This document shows positions 26,539 through 38,869 of a DNA stretch of 64,000 bases, piece by piece (the stretch's first letter is position 1; every line of letters begins with the position of its first letter). The stretch comes from Palaemon carinicauda (taxonomy: Eukaryota > Arthropoda > Malacostraca > Decapoda > Palaemonidae). The stretch lies in the NCBI RefSeq assembly GCF_036898095.1, contig NC_090728.1, forward strand, positions 89,718,167-89,782,166, given 5' to 3'. The position numbers were made by a program, and so were the translations under genes. The notes below the pieces were generated by a model that was given only the letters and a program-made list of their open reading frames with translations, had not been told where the DNA came from and did not search any database.

Positions 26539-29500
26539 TGAGAAAATAACTTTATATGAATTTGGATGAAACATAGCATAGAAGGCGTGTAAATTACAAA
26601 ACAAACTTTCGCGGAATGTCTTGTCCTTAAGTAAAAGAAAAATGAAGGCGCTGGAATTAGAATTTGAAATATAAGTAAAACAAATGTTATACTCCCGCTG
26701 AAGCAAAATTATATTCCGCCACCAACAATGCTAGAAGCCAGATCAACCAAGGCACTGATGCATGATATTTTAATGTTGTATTGCTGCATTTACTTTTAAA
26801 CTGATATATGCAGGCTTTTTAATTTTGCTTGTAATAACGTGCATTATGTCCTTGGAATTTTCATGTATATATACTGTAGAATTGGCAAGAGCCGACAGAT
26901 TCCATGCTTTCACCGAGCTTCAACACTGACTACAGGATTAAGATTACTAATTAGTAATGATGCCACTAGTTGACAAACGTTTTAAAGCTTGTTGTGTTAT
27001 GGATATAACAATCTTTATTCATGAATATTTGCTTGGTTTTTGCCTAATCTTTGCAGATAATAATTTTTAAATTTTATCTTACTGTCGTTTATATAATTTC
27101 CCGTAGTAACTAAGGGTGCAAAACTATTCTTGTTCTATTTTTCAAAGTTTGAATTGAAATACTTACATACAACTCCATAGTACGAAAGCTAACCGTCGCA
27201 GACTCTAATAACTTAACATTTACAATGTAAAATTGATAACAGTGGTGATGACATTAAAGCTAATTATTAGTAGTAATAATTTGTTGAATATAACCGTATT
27301 TGTTGTGCTCTTGATTTTAGTCGGTTTCTTTTGATGTGTCTTTTCAAACTCTATTATGAACCGTAAGGCAAATTCCCGGTTAACAAGACTATTTTTAGTC
27401 GTGCATTGCGACTTAAATATTAAGATACTTTCGATGTTAGCCCATATGATAAATGGTACGTTTTTACTTCTGTTGGGCCGTGGAACCAAGCTTTTATTTG
27501 GATGAGTTGTATTATTCAAGTCTCAGTAAAAATAATTGTTTTTCCCTCATGCAGGTTTTGTTTGTAATATTTTTTCTAGGTATTGGGTTGTATATTTATA
27601 TGTAATGACGCGACTTGAATTATGGGAAAAATTAAATTACCTAGACGACACTTTCTAGCAGTTTTTGTTTTCGCCAGAGAAATTAAAAAGATGATATTTT
27701 CAATGTTTGATTCTCTTACTATGAAAAATTTCTTCGTCCATTTGGCTCGTGTTTTCAGCGTATTGTTGGTAGGAAACTAAATAAACCTGGGGTCATCGTA
27801 TTGACATTGATTTTCAGATAAATTCGCCCTTTCCGTGTCGTTTGGTAGTGGTTTGTCACGTAAGGATAAAAGATTCTCAAAGCAAATTTGAAAGTTGAAG
27901 TAATTTGGAAAATATTTGTAGGTTTTGTAAAACAAGTTTTACTAGAAATTACAGACCGGTAGCTAAAAGAAAAGGTTATTTCGTAAACGTAAGAGCAGCT
28001 TTATAATAAGCACATTGGTTTGTGTACCGTCAATGAAGTTGGAAGGAGGTTATGTTTTACCCCCTGTTTGTGTGTATGTTTGTGAACAGCTTCCTGACCA
28101 CAATTTTAATCGTAATGGGACTTGCTGAGATTAACTGTTATGTAAAAAGCTTGAAATGATTAAATTTTAGAAGGTCAAGGGCACGATCAAGCTAAATGTC
28201 CAATTCACGTAATTAGCTATAAGTTTGTTCATCATTGTCACAAAGACTTCAATCATTTTTTTATATTTGAGTGAATGAAAATCCACGCCAATCAATGCAT
28301 GTTTAGCTAAGTCAAAGGTCGAGAAATAAGCTGCCCACGGAATTCTGCTCTCTACTAAGTGCCCCCTAGTTTCATATATTATCGGGAGTACGCATCATGG
28401 ATTAATCTGTGGCTGACATTCTCTGCAATTTCTTAATCACATAAACGTAATAGAGAGCTAATCCCTGAAGGGCATAAAAGCCAGTTGCCAAGTTTTCAAT
28501 TTGTTAGACCGCAGGTATAAAAATCAATCAAGGTGATGATCCTTTTATAAGGTTAGAATAGTAAATGGGAAAAATTAAACTAAAGCCTCCTAGATCGCCA
28601 GAGGCTATATCATGGAAGAAAAATAAAATCTTTGAATTGAACGAAATACACTTTTTTTTTTTTATACTAAAGTTGTGTCTCCAGCGCCAACTGAGTATTT
28701 TCAAGAGCAATGTAAAGGTAAAACTCGGACCAATTTTTGGGAGCAGATTCGAGAGACTTACCGAGACTGCGAATTGCAGTCTTGCACAAAGATAATGATA
28801 AAAAAAAAACTTCCATGTGACGTGTTATGTAGGTTGTCTTGCTGGTAATGGGCCAATGACATGGTAGTACTGAGCAGAGCTTTATTATTTTAGAGGTCAA
28901 TCTTTTTTTTTTTTTTTCTAAATTCTTTGTGGACGACTGGTTTTAGTTGTCCGTTAATACCGTACATATGCATATGTCCAGTGGTTTCTACTGCAGTAAC
29001 GTTCATTAGATTTTTATACCCTTCTTGAAAAAAACTTTTTCTTTTTCTTTTGACGAGCTAATCAACGTCCTAGAGTTCTTCTGTAAACATGTCCATGAAT
29101 GGAGCAGCGTAGTGCTTTTATGATTGTTTTTTGTCTTGCTGCAATTTCTCGCACTGCAGCCGGTAAAAACATTTTAAGTCATCAGGAGCTTTAGATAAAA
29201 ATGTAGATGGGAGTGATAGCAGTAGCAAAGATCAACAATAATGCTAATGTATTATAGTTAAAAGGATTCTGATGACGCATATCAACACTACTACCAAGGG
29301 ATGAAAAGATTAGCACTGGAAAGCGTGTAATCCAAACGACGAACTGAAGATTATTTTAATAATGAAGCCTCGTGTGTTATTCAAGTATATTCCAAAGTAA
29401 TGTTTGAAGGAGACTTTTTCTATTTTTGGAAATCCTGACTGGTGCAGTGACATGGTAGGGTTGCGTTCTCATAGACAGCTAATATCTCTCATTCGAACTG

Positions 29501-29576
29501 ACACCTGTAACCTAAGTAAAGTATATTTTCGTATTATGGTGAAGCTGAGACAAAGCAATGGCTGCCATCACCATTG

Positions 29577-29905
29577 CTCTTTTTACTTACTTTACTTTGA
29601 TGGCTGCTTTTCCGGTCCCATATAGCAGGAGAACCCCACTCTGTACAGGACCTCCGCTGTCGTTTTACCTTGTTCGTTTAGAGTATTTGACGTTTCATAT
29701 CGCGTATTGTTCATTTACTGTTAAATCGTCACTGTTCTAAGACTGTTGAAATAAGAAAGTCTTCAGTTTCCTCTTGAAAGCCTTAATGTCTTCAATCATT
29801 CGAATTTTTCGTGGGAGCTTATTATATAGTCTCGCGGCCGCATATTTAAAGTCTCTGGAGTCTAAAGTAGACATATATCTAGGTTCCAACAGTTTATTAT
29901 TTAAC
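29577..29905 (-). pseudogene. LINE reverse transcriptase C-terminus with simple-repeat tail
   Basis: On the minus strand the frame ending at the complement of 29737-29739 reads LLEPRYMSTLDSRDFKYAAA, RLYNKLPRKIRMIEDIKAF and KRKLKTFLFQQS then TAG. The pattern SRxFxYAAxRLxNxLPxxIR followed by xFKxxLKTxLF is the standard ending of many Jockey- and CR1-group reverse transcriptases. Beyond the stop, about 130 bases of 3' sequence end in an AAAGTAAAGTAAGT-type tail (complement of 29581-29600). About 55 codons are open without a stop. Upstream sequence beyond 29905 is not recognisable, so this is a strongly 5'-truncated copy, normal for LINE insertions. The polymerase catalytic motifs are not present. 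Confidence 0.78.
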
Positions 29906-30804
29906 TTCAAGATGGACTATTATTATCAGTGCAATCTCAAAGTAACAGTTTCCGCACTTAAAAGTAAAGATGAAGGGGTATTTTATTTACTCAAACGTGA
30001 TTTTATTGCCGATAATTTGGCATTTCCCCATTGATTTACCCAGAACACCATTTTGATGATGAGCTGTTATAATCACTAATTACAACCTTTATCTTATGGC
30101 TATTTTCCTAATTAACTTTGGGGAATTATAGATAATATGTTTACGATCGGTTTAAAGCAGTAAAGTGATAGGTCAAATTATTTTGACTTTGTTTATTAGT
30201 TTATTTATTTGATTTCCATATCTTGCTTTTAAAATGTTCCCGATGGACAATTCTTGCTACCTGTCTTGTGCATGTGTTGCCTTTCGTTTAACGCAATGTA
30301 AGTGATGAATTTGAATGTTCATCAAGTCTATCCGTATACTAAAGGTGTTTTTGTATCGACTTGATTATTGTAGTCCAAAGATGCCTTTGAACATCAAGGA
30401 ATCTGAAAAGGAATTGAAAATCCCAAGATTCTAGTCTACGTGCTGTGGCGCCGCATGTCATGTTGCGGTGGTTGTCTTAACGATCGAAGAGAGAAGACTT
30501 GCAGCTGCTATAGTTGGACTGTTAGGTCGGATCGTGTGTTCTTTTCCTGACTAAGTCTGGTCAACGTTGCATGTTGATGTGCTTATTAGGTTTAGATCCC
30601 TGTATTTGTTTAGTGCTCATTTCGTTCGAGTTTATTAGAATTATGGTCTAACATCAGGAAATAATGAAAATGCGCACTTATGTTTTTAATTTTTCTGTAA
30701 TCTAACATAATTTATGGCTTTGAAATTAAATTCATGTGAAAGAAATTTAAAGTAAAGAATATATATTTCGGTTGACATTACTTAAATTTATGTATCCGTA
30801 TCCG
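29906..30804. other. Unassigned AT-rich sequence
   Basis: No gene, RNA or element recognised. Confidence 0.5.
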
Positions 30805-30808
30805 TATA

Positions 30809-30839
<31 letters not shown>

Positions 30840-30901
30840 CTATATCAAGAGGTAGCTGTGACTTTATATTACTCACACACACACACAACACACACACACA
30901 C

Positions 30902-30939
<38 letters not shown>

Positions 30940-30942
30940 ATA
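30805..30942. repeat. Compound TA, CA and palindromic (CA)n(TA)n(TG)n tract
   Basis: TA run at 30805-30840, unique spacer, then CA run at 30871-30902, TA at 30903-30916 and TG at 30917-30940. The CA-TA-TG order makes the right part a near-perfect palindrome able to fold on itself. Confidence 0.93.
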
Positions 30943-31000
30943 ATAATTTTTTGCACATTTAGATATGTTTTTTTCTTTAGTCAAATAAGCCATATATTTT

Positions 31001-31155
31001 AATACCTAAAAGTCTGGATTCTCTCTTACACCTTGGGATCAGAGACCCAAGGGGTAATCAACTCAAAGACAATAGCTTCTGGCCGGCCGGGGAATCGAAC
31101 CCTGGTCCATGAAACTGGTATGACAGTGACATAGCATTTAGCTTTGTCACTGTCT
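31001..31155 (-). mobile_element. tRNA-like SINE, second subfamily
   Basis: Read on the minus strand: a promoter-like head with B-box-like GGTTCGATTCCCCGG, then CCGGCCAGAAGCTATTGTCT and a body extending to about 31001. The CCGGCCAGAAGCT junction is shared with the SINE at 9091-9262, but the sequence beyond it differs, so these are related subfamilies with different 3' parts. No simple-repeat tail is obvious. Confidence 0.72.
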
Positions 31156-31915
31156 CTTCATCAATCATTTCCATATGTCCAAACTATATCCTAAACTACG
31201 TTTGTTACTACTCCTTTGAAGCTTCACGTGTGTGTCTGTTTTTTTCATTCTTACTACAATTGTGTCACCTCTATTAAACAAATACTTCATGGATAAGTTT
31301 TTTTTCCACAATGCAATCCCATTTTGCTTCCAGAAAGTAGACTTGACCGAACAATCCTTCCATTCATTTCTTTTTTGACTTCTATAGAAAATGTAAGTCT
31401 TCGATATTATGCAGGCAACCTCTCAACCTTCAATATTTCACTTACTCAATGATTGGTTTTTACTGTTGTCCCACTGTTATACAAAATTCCCCTCAAATAT
31501 CTTTAAGAAGGTCCATTCATATTCTTAACTTCCCAGCACCAATTTGCCCTCATATAATTTCTGTTGCTCGCCTTCGTTCTCGTTTGAAAATGCTTAAACA
31601 AGTTATTTTCATTATTCCCAGCCAGTTGTCAATCAAATTCGAACATCCTTCTCTAATTCTAACCCTATTTCCTCATCTCTCTGGACTAAATACCTTCAGC
31701 ATTAATTCTCTGAACATCATCTCCCAGTATTCCATCTCAAGATATTAAACAGTCTTGGAGAAAACACACTTGTCCCAGGCACGCTAACACTAAATCAGCC
31801 CTTCTTCATATCCTTATATCCCTTCTTCCATCATAAAACTTTTATATGCTCTTATTGTGGCTTTTACTCGAGTCTATACCTCAACACCCTTCACCCTTAT
31901 TGTTTGTATCATAAG

Positions 31916-31943
31916 TTTTTTTTTTTTTTTTTTTTTTTTTTTT
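31916..31943. repeat. Poly-T run, about 28 bp
   Basis: Uninterrupted T run. It could be the complement of a poly-A tail, but no coding relic is recognisable on the minus strand upstream. Confidence 0.95.
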
Positions 31944-33599
31944 GTCTATATATTCCAGACGAAGCTTTCTCTCGTAGTGTTTAGGATATGTTCACAAGAT
32001 TTTCTTGAAAATGTTATGTTTTGTTGCTGATACGGCGTACCACATGTAAGGCACGAGGTCTTGTTGTTTCAGCTCGTAATTGAGTAGGTGTATTAGACAA
32101 TAAGCCAACATCTATGACCCAATATTTCTATGATATAATATTCAGATAACTATCAACACAGCAAAGAAAATCATTTACAAAGGTCCCTCAAGTAACAAAT
32201 AAATAGACAAAAAACAACTAAATAAAACTCATTTTGAAAACCTTGAAATTACTGAACTACTCAAATCTAACCATATGCATTTTTCATTATCTCAAAACCT
32301 TAGGTAGTTCACCAATTAACGAACAAATAAAAAGAAGCTGGTTATGGTGGTGTTGAAATACGACGGAATGCTAACCCTAAAATTATCTTTAATATTGAAC
32401 GCCCAGCTGCTATTTCACAGATAAAAGCTTTATTTACGCGGCTAAAATGGAAATAAAGGTATAAGATACATATTTAGCTTCTTTCTGTAGCGGAGTGGAT
32501 AAGATATTTGTGATTTATGGCTGTGAAACTGGTAGATCAATTTCGATAATGTAAGTGTCATAAATGTTTATTATGATATGGCGGAGAGTGTTTGAGGATT
32601 TTTGAACCAATGCAAGATTGAAGGCATACTATTGATTGGGAGTGAACCCAAGTTAGTAAGACCTATTGTCATGCAAATGTTTGTGGATCCCCACCAGCGG
32701 GGTTAGGCTTGGAGCGAGCTAATGAGTACTAAAACGATGACATCTTCACCTCTCTTATCATAGGACAATAAGGTTGATTACCACAAGGTCTATAGCTTAG
32801 ATTACCATATCTGATCCTGCCAAAGTCGACGGTACCCTCTTTTCACACTTAACGGTGATCGGGATTGAAGTAGCGTCAACCAAAGTAAATGATTTTTGTG
32901 TTAATTTTGTTTTATGACTACTTTCTCACCGGTTTTCGGTAAAATCTAAAGTTAGAGAGTGCATAACTTAGTCATGGAAATCTATTGTCTGTAAGTAAGG
33001 AATATTTTCTAATTAATCATATAATTTCTTATCTAGTGATTCTTGTCGATTTTGTCAGTAATGTTGAGGAGTGGATGATTATTTGGTTTGGAAGACAGGT
33101 GTGACAAGGGACTGAGGTAGAAATGTATTTTGGGCCTGCTTTGTTGGGAAGTGCAGTGGATTAGACGGGAGAGGGAGAGAAAGTTAGGGCTGCCCTGTAA
33201 ACGTGTTTATTTCTGACGGCTGTGTCTAGGGGGTATGTGAAGTTATCTTGGTTAAGTCTTTCTCTAAGCGTTAATGTGAAGAATGCTCGCGCTTTATGAT
33301 TTTTTTTCATTGATAATTATTCAACCTATATGTATTGTCGACAAATTAATTTTAAAAATGTATTGGCGTAGTATGTATGTTAATTTGACCTTGATTATGG
33401 ATTATATTATAAAATCTTGTAATAAAGTTTATCTTATTTTACCCGTTGATCTAGGCAGTCTTGTTTTGTATTAAATCGGTCGCGTTTTGATATTAAAGAA
33501 ATTCTCAGTTCTGGCTTTTTATAAACAGCAGAATACAAAAATATATTCTATAACAGTTAGTTTAATTGTCTCAGTGCATATAACTGTTTTATGTACACG

Positions 33600-33603
<4 letters not shown>

Positions 33604-33662
<59 letters not shown>
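33604..33662. repeat. (GA)n microsatellite, about 59 bp
   Basis: Uninterrupted GA dinucleotides on the + strand. Confidence 0.97.
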
Positions 33663-33666
<4 letters not shown>

Positions 33667-35918
33667 AAATTGTGTTGTGTGCTCGGGCAGTGACCGGGAC
33701 ACGCACCTTCAGCCCTTATAAGTCTCTAGTGAGACCAGACCTCAGTAGAAGCAGCCGACTACCCTGGACACTGCTGTTGCCACTGTTCGACCTGGTGCTT
33801 TACAGTTCCCTTGACCTTTCCCATTATCATCACCTGAATGTTCTGAAACTGATGTTGGTATTCATCGCATTCATCTTTTCCTCTCTCCAATATCTCTTCT
33901 ACCACTTTGTTGAATATGCGGAGAGCATCGTGAATTACTGTATTTCCTAGGCATAGCAGAAAGTAGATGCCTGCAAGTTTCACAATTTTATCATTAAATA
34001 CTAGCCCAACCAATTTTGTCCTTTTGTGACTTTGAAGTTGGGTCGCCTTATGTATAAGTACTTTGAATTCTTAGTTTCGTTCAATATTCAGATAAAAGTG
34101 GCAAATGGCCACTAGTCACTAGTACCGTTCCCAGTGGTGATCATTGTTGCATATAGCTCTCGGCCTTTTAATATTCTACTGCATTATGAGTCATGATTGA
34201 GGACACGGTCTCTTTGGTGGATGAGCCACCACCTGTGGCTCTTCCTCTTGGTTTTGTAACATGGGATGGAACATTTTGATTTCCCTTGACCGAATTGGTT
34301 TCAGAGACCTCTGAATGGGTGACTATAATTGGGTATCAAGTATGATGAAGATTTTGAGTAGGTTCCATGATGAAGGGGTGGTAGGAATTAATACGTATAC
34401 ATATGATTTGCCACTTGAAAATGTTATGTTTTTTAATAAAAGAAACAATTATGTTTTTAATAAGATGAAGTACTCTTAAAATTGTCTATTCGTGCATTGT
34501 GTGTAAAGTTATGCGTAGTTTTGGAGTTGAGCCATAAAGAAAATTTTAGATGAATGATTGATCTCAATATACTTAAATGACAAAAACTTGTAGATGTCCC
34601 AGAAGAAAGACTTACAAAATTAAGTTTATCTAAACAATTAATAGAATTAATACGTATGATTCTGCATGTCTATGTTGAGAAAACAAACTTTTAAGCGGAA
34701 TTAGGCTTGTTTGATTAACCACAGTGGGGGCGAGAGGAAGCCCTCCAAATATTTGTATAGGTGTATTTTAATTCCTAAAACTTGAGAACATATATCGATA
34801 GTAGCTTCTCGTGTAAATATAGTGTTTAGGCTGTTGTATTTTCATTACCGAACATCGTATGATGCGTCTGAAATATATCACAATGCCCCATCTATTGAAA
34901 TACCCCAGAGAACTTCTGGCCCAGTTATATTGTCGAGGTGGAGTAATTTATTTTATTGTCTTCCTTAGAATTGTTTCCTGGAACTAAGTTCACTAACCTC
35001 GTAATTCATTCACTGACGCACAATGAACTACACAATTCTATATATCCGAACATTTTCTATATTGAGAAAAAGTCATAGATTAGCTCATCTGAATTGATCA
35101 GTTACTTGGAATGGGTAATGATAAGTTCTTTTGGTTCGGTATAAATTTTATATACTGACCTTACGCAAGAAAATGTTTTCATCGGGATTCCAATATATTT
35201 CGTAGATCATTGCAGTCAAGGAATTGTTTGTCATTGCGGCTAATGGCTCTGTTCATGTTAAATAAGTAAAGTATATTTGATGAAACGTGGTTAATTCCTG
35301 AAAAAATAGTATAGCAGGAGTTAGTTGTTATTGTAATTTATTATATTTTATTTATTAAGACTAGTTATTTAATTTATTGCCAGCTTTATGTAAAGATGAT
35401 TAGGGCATTTTTGTAACCAGTTTTGGTTTATTCTTATTGAAACTATTATTATCTTGCCGTCTGATATCCTGTCAATTCCCAAAACGGGTGTGTCAAGTTT
35501 TGACAAGAAAGAGAAAAAATGTAAGAACACTCGTTTATATAATTCAAACCTCATACTTAATTTAGTCTTTTGTTATCCAGGTGATCATTTCTAAATGTAT
35601 TTCCTTTTTGTAATGGCTCTCATACCCAATTATGATGGTAGGCGTGAATTCATCCGACAGTTATAATAACACCTTTATAGATAACTGTTTTTGCTCTTGT
35701 TTGGGCATTGGAGTGCAGAGGAAAGACACGATGGATTGTGTCTTACCCAGAATTGGCTGTGTAAGGGCGTCATCCCACTAAGCTTTTCTATTCTCAGAAC
35801 TTAAGGAGCACAGTCACTGTCTGTATGCTCTGATATGCTCCAAAGAGGATTTGGAGAGGAGACTTAATTTCTTTTGTGTGTTTCTTTTAATCGATGGGTA
35901 TTACATCTTCATCGGAAG

Positions 35919-35920
<2 letters not shown>

Positions 35921-35981
<61 letters not shown>

Positions 35982-36016
35982 GTTTGTTACAAGTTCTATA
36001 TGATTTACGTGTGTTA

Positions 36017-36081
<65 letters not shown>
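35921..36081. repeat. Two (CT)n tracts split by 38 bp
   Basis: CT runs at 35921-35981 (with one CCT slip) and 36020-36081, separated by a short unique sequence. Confidence 0.96.
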
Positions 36082-36084
<3 letters not shown>

Positions 36085-36677
36085 AAATTGGGTCGAAAAA
36101 AGCTTTCCAGGAAATTGTTCAATTGCTAAATAGATGTTACTTTGTTTGTTGACTTACTTAATAATATACTGCAGTGTTTGAGTTTTAGGTATGGAACAAT
36201 AAACAAATTCGCTGTTGTATTTATTGGAACAAGAGATCATTTGTCCCGCAGTCTAGTCTGCTTTTTGAAGAATAAGAAAAAAAAAATGGCAGTTTATGAA
36301 GATCATCATTATTTATTGCTGTTTTCGTACGACTGCCTACTTCTTTGATTTCGTCAGTTGATGTCATAAATGGTAAATGGGGAGTCAGTATTTTGTTGTA
36401 ACACGATGTGCCATGCATCTGATGGAGAAATATGTCACTACATAAAACTAGTAGCCTTTGAGTCATGTAAATTGCATGTTCGCCTACAAGTGTTCCTCTT
36501 CAGCCTACATTTTAATATATTCGAAAATGTTTTTATTTACTGTATTGGCATAATCTAGTGGTAGCTTAGATCTCTTGCATGCATGGGTATGGATCAATGA
36601 ATTCCAGTGTTACCATACTTAGATGAGCATCGTGTGCACTTGTCGCTGTTATTCTGCGATGTTTTGAAAATACGTTT
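36082..36677. other. Unassigned sequence
   Basis: No gene or element recognised. The last 80 bases may be a poorly preserved upstream part of the LINE fragment that follows. Confidence 0.45.
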
Positions 36678-36842
36678 CATGTCTACAGCAGCTGACTCTA
36701 ATCTTAAACTGTTGGATACAAACTTAATGTCCATTGAATTCTTATCCCTATTCTGGGTATTCAATCGGGTTGTTTTGTATTGTATGCTGCATAATTTTTC
36801 ATTTATAATTTTCACCTTTTCTTTGCATTCAGATCTTTCTTG
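36678..36842 (+). pseudogene. LINE reverse transcriptase fragment (thumb/C-terminal region)
   Basis: The open frame reads MSTAADSNLKLLDTNLMSIE then FLSLFWVFNRVVLYCMLHN and ends SLHSDLS. The order xSAADSxLKLLDxxxxSxxFL, then xxLCMLxKI, then HPLHSDLP is the segment after the polymerase domain in a LINE family whose downstream continuation (PVRNTRQAVNSNS onwards) is present at 44098-44550. So this is probably the same family, preserving a different part. It is open over 55 codons but is bounded by unrecognisable sequence on both sides. No tail is visible. Confidence 0.62.
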
Positions 36843-37769
36843 ACCAAACCATTCACCAAGTAGTACTAGGTAAACAGGTGATTCAAAGTCTTTTTATTTA
36901 TTTAGATTCTAAATTACAAATTATTGTAGATTGTTAGTCCCTTTGTGACCATATGGTGGAATTAGGTTTCTAATCATGTAGTTGAATCCATAGAACTCCA
37001 GAAGGGAGAATTTGATGCTATAGCTTTTTTTTTTTTTTTTTTTTTTTTGAATAGGTAGACATGTCTCGTTTCCCTGAGTATATGATTCAAATGTATTTAA
37101 CCAGGGGTTCGGCTTGGCTTGAGATAATAACATTGCCAGTAAAATGTGGATAGATACAGGTTGAATAACAAGAAAATGAAAATTTATATTATGAGGTTGT
37201 GGGTCATGTCATATATATTGGTGTTATTTGAATGGGATGTATCGAATTTGTTTGTTTGATAATTTTAGAGTTTGTTCAGTTCCGTAACATGTTTTTTTTT
37301 TTTCAATTTAATTTTGGTTGATACACGTTAATTACGGATTTTTAAGTACATTGTATTTGTAAGTGACTGACCTCTGTCGTGAAGTCTATTAGATCTGATC
37401 TCGACTTGAAAACCAAGTGTGGAATTAGTTTCAGAATTATAGTTTAAACTTGTCGCCATTAAGATTATCAAAGTAATTTAGTCGATAGATTTGACATATA
37501 TTCTCTTATTAATCTTATAGTTATTTTAATTTCTTTAAGTAATGTAGCTTACGTTGTATGTACGTTATGAGAGATGTATATCTCCGACTTGGCCAAGGAG
37601 TATGGCAAATTTGAAATTTGGGGAAATTATTGTAAAGAGACAGGATCGGTGGAGGGAGAACGGATGTGTGAAATTACTTGGGAGGATGTCTGTCAGGGCT
37701 CGATAATTTATCCTGTTTGTATTGTTTTTCTACCGCCATATCGTAAACAACCATCATGGTAAAGATGCT
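36843..37769. other. Unassigned AT-rich sequence with a poly-T run
   Basis: Poly-T run of 24 bp at 37025-37048. No gene or element recognised. Confidence 0.45.
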
Positions 37770-38480
37770 TCAAGTGTTAGGTAGTAGGTTGGCCAGGGCA
37801 CCAGCCACCCGTTGAGATACTACCGCTACAGAGTTATTTCGTCCTTTGACTGGACCGACAGTATTACATTGGATCCTTCTCTGGTTACGGCTCATTTTCC
37901 TTTTGTCTACACTTACACCGAATAGTCTGGCCTATTCTTTACATATTCTCCTCTGTCCTCATACACCTAGCCTAACAACACTGAGATTACCAAACACTTC
38001 TTCCTCGCTGAAGGGATTAACTACTGCACTATAATTATTCAGTGGCTACTTTCCTTTCGGTAAGGGTAGAAGAGACTTTAGTTATGGTCAGCAACTCTTC
38101 TAGGAGGATACTCCAAAATCAAGCCCTTGTTCTCTGGTCTTGGACAGTGCCATAGCCTCTTTACCATGGTCTTTCACTGTGTTGGGGTAGAGTTCTCTTG
38201 CTAGAGGGTACACTCGGGCACACTATTTTATCATATTTCTCTTCCTTTTTTTATTATAGTTTATATATGAATTATTTATTCTAATTCTGTCACTGTTCTT
38301 GAAATATTTTTACTTTTTAATTACTTTTCTTGTATTTCTTATTTCATTTCCTCACTGGACTATTTTCCCTGTTGGAGCCCTCGGACTAATAGCATTCTGC
38401 TTCTCCAACTAGGGTTGTAGCTTAGCAAGTAATAATGATAATGATGATATTAATAATAATTATAATAATAATAATAATTA
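37770..38480 (+). mobile_element. Non-coding retroelement sharing a 3' end with a LINE
   Basis: A unit of about 700 bp without an open frame. Its last part, including CATTTCCTCACTGGACTATT, TTCCCTGTTGGAGCCC and CCAACTAGGGTTGTAGCTTA, closely matches the minus-strand 3' end of the LINE at 44098-44550 and a third copy at 46786-47010. It ends in TAATAATGATAATGATGAT and irregular (TAA)n at 38431-38480. It is either a SINE-like element mobilised by that LINE or a LINE copy whose coding part is unrecognisable. The left boundary is estimated from where I begin to recognise the unit (TTGGCCAGGGCACCAGCC). Confidence 0.62.
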
Positions 38481-38799
38481 CGTATTGGGGTTATATTTTT
38501 CACTTTTATTAGTGTATTTTTTGTTTTGTTTTTACTTGAAGTGATTGCATATTTAGGGTTAATAGATTTTGACAGTTCATTCTTAAATGCTGTGTTTTTA
38601 ATTTAGTTTTCAAGTGACGACAAACCATCCCCTTAAAAGAGGGAATTGAATTGTGGTGGGGAACATATGGAATGGGATGATTAGATCTTCTGAGTTCCAC
38701 GCAGAACAAAGAAACTCATCTTGGGCCAGAATGATAGTACAGATTAGAAGTAACTTCAGCTAAACTATGATTTCAGTCCTATTAAATAATGGCACATAG

Positions 38800-38800
<1 letters not shown>

Positions 38801-38866
<66 letters not shown>
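38801..38866. repeat. (CT)n microsatellite, about 66 bp
   Basis: Uninterrupted CT dinucleotides. Confidence 0.97.

Positions 38867-38869
<3 letters not shown>

Larger units (their letters stand above)
31156..35920. other. Unassigned sequence with poly-T and (GA)n tracts
   Basis: Poly-T at 31916-31943 and GA at 33604-33662. About 31180-31900 is pyrimidine-rich and could be an old antisense repeat, but I see no motif that proves it. A GC-richer patch at about 33680-33800 lies beside the GA tract. No gene recognised. Confidence 0.45.

Noticed and set aside
31180..31900. Old antisense LINE in a pyrimidine-rich stretch
   Set aside because: Minus-strand translation gives only scattered short blocks, with no GRP, LWNxLP or YxDD-type motif to support it.
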